DNA from: Comamonadaceae bacterium
GTDB lineage: Bacteria > Pseudomonadota > Gammaproteobacteria > Burkholderiales > Burkholderiaceae_C
Assembly: GCA_947461325.1 (NCBI GenBank)
Contig: CANHLD010000106.1
Span: 1-6,303, forward strand
Length of the DNA stretch: 6,303 bases
Direction: 5' to 3'
Below are positions 5,667-6,303 of the stretch, in pieces (positions within the stretch are counted from its first letter, which is position 1; every line of letters starts with the position of its first letter). The notes under the pieces were generated by a model. It did no database searches and was not told where the DNA came from. It worked only from the letters and a program-made list of their open reading frames with translations. The position numbers were made by a program, and so were the translations under genes.

Positions 5667-6303
5667 GCGTTGACTATCCATCCTTCCAACCGGTCCATGT
5701 CATGCGGCAAGCCATACAAAGCGTCACCTTGTTCAAACCGCTGTTGCGCCCAAGCAGCTTGCATCATGCACAGCACCGCATCCAGACTGTCGCCGCTGGC
5801 GTCATCCACCAGCGTGTCTGCCATGGCCGAGCTCAGCTTCAATCGTACCGGTACATCGTCGTGGCCCCAAACCAAGGCATGCAATAAATTTTTACGCGCC
5901 AGCCAACGCTCGCCGGTTTGTTTGGCTGCGGCATCGTTTTTGTAACTTTGCCGTTGCAGCACCCGCCGCGCCCACATGCCCGGGTAAGCCTCTAAGGCCA
6001 CGCGCTGCCTGTCGCCATCGTGCAAGCCAGGGAAATGCACACCGGCTTGAATCAACAAAGGCACGCCAGCGTGCATCATGAACGCCACCGGCGGGTTCAC
6101 CCATTTCATGGAAGGACTGGAGCCCGCAGGCAAATCGGTGGCGCGGTGCGCAAACTTCCCGCCGACCGGACGCTGATTGCAAAACCCGGCGAATTGCGCG
6201 CGTATGTCGTCTCGGCTGAGTTGCGCAAAATGCCGCATGCAAGCCAGCCAATCGGTAGGCCATCCCAAGGTTTCAACCAACTCGCGCGGCAACCCAAAGG
6301 GCA
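5663..6303 (-). CDS. Probable DUF429 protein (predicted RNase H-like fold), N-terminus cut off
   Basis: The reading frame stays open to the right window edge, and the stretch before the first possible start (PFG-LPRELVETLGWP) reads as protein sequence. The gene therefore begins outside the window and 212 residues are visible. Features recalled from DUF429 proteins are the PFGLPREL segment, VNPPVAFMMHAG with the nearby GVPLLIQAGV, LEAYPGMWAR, SYK, and the late acidic helix DDASGDSLDAVLCMMQAAWA. DUF429 has been predicted to be a nuclease with an RNase H-like fold; no biochemical role is known to me. The acidic DDASGDSLDA cluster would fit a metal-binding site, but this is inference. A leucine TTG at 6292 is not a credible start. 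The stop overlaps the GNAT start as ATGA (5663-5666), implying one transcript. The family call comes from memory, so its confidence is moderate. Confidence 0.7.
   Translation of the reverse strand, partial: PFGLPRELVETLGWPTDWLACMRHFAQLSRDDIRAQFAGFCNQRPVGGKFAHRATDLPAGSSPSMKWVNPPVAFMMHAGVPLLIQAGVHFPGLHDGDRQRVALEAYPGMWARRVLQRQSYKNDAAAKQTGERWLARKNLLHALVWGHDDVPVRLKLSSAMADTLVDDASGDSLDAVLCMMQAAWAQQRFEQGDALYGLPHDMDRLEGWIVNA

Noticed and set aside
5667..5681. GNAT start at the ATG at 5681
   Set aside because: The purine-rich GGAAGG touches this ATG with no spacer, while the ATG at 5666 forms a standard ATGA overlap with the upstream stop. The longer form cannot be fully excluded.
5504..5945. Two plus-strand frames across the GNAT/DUF429 junction
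   Set aside because: Both lie antisense to the two minus-strand genes, which show family motifs. The plus-strand translations are rich in His, Arg and Ser without pattern.

Overview
The window looks like chromosomal core DNA of a betaproteobacterium, most likely Burkholderiales and probably close to Comamonadaceae. This is inferred from remembered similarity of the GpmA, CtpA, GpsA and SecB sequences, from the medium-high GC content judged by eye, and from the gene order. No database search was possible. There is no sign of a mobile element, CRISPR array, tRNA or rRNA.

Layout. Positions 1 to about 2025, minus strand: a tight operon reading right to left, made of a membrane-anchored single-domain rhodanese (YibN-like), glutaredoxin 3 (grxC), the export chaperone SecB, and glycerol-3-phosphate dehydrogenase GpsA, which runs off the left edge. 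The same order, yibN-grxC-secB-gpsA, is found in E. coli. Positions 2026-2102: a short divergent promoter region. Positions 2103-5130, plus strand: phosphoglycerate mutase gpmA, a periplasmic S41 carboxyl-terminal processing protease (ctpA), and a MoeB/ThiF-type E1-like adenylyltransferase starting 3 bp after ctpA. Positions 5088-6303, minus strand: a GNAT acetyltransferase and, upstream of it, the 3' part of a probable DUF429 gene that runs off the right edge. These two overlap by ATGA. The GNAT and moeB genes converge and overlap by 43 bp.

How the genes fit together. The left operon combines thiol and sulfur chemistry (rhodanese, glutaredoxin), Sec export (SecB) and phospholipid precursor synthesis (GpsA), which is an envelope and redox housekeeping set. 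The right operon pairs a glycolytic enzyme with a periplasmic protease and a sulfur-carrier-activating enzyme. This association is conserved but lacks an obvious shared pathway.

I do not see a strikingly new system. The points worth a second look are: the GpmA protein ends about 20 residues early and lacks the usual C-terminal tail; a dPGM sits where E. coli has the unrelated iPGM, and no envC-like gene follows it; nested inverted repeats lie in the gpmA-ctpA spacer; a perfect 12-bp tandem repeat lies in the CtpA signal segment; the convergent coding overlap; and the coupled GNAT/DUF429 pair. Two starts were revised from context (rhodanese to GTG at 2025, GNAT to ATG at 5666).
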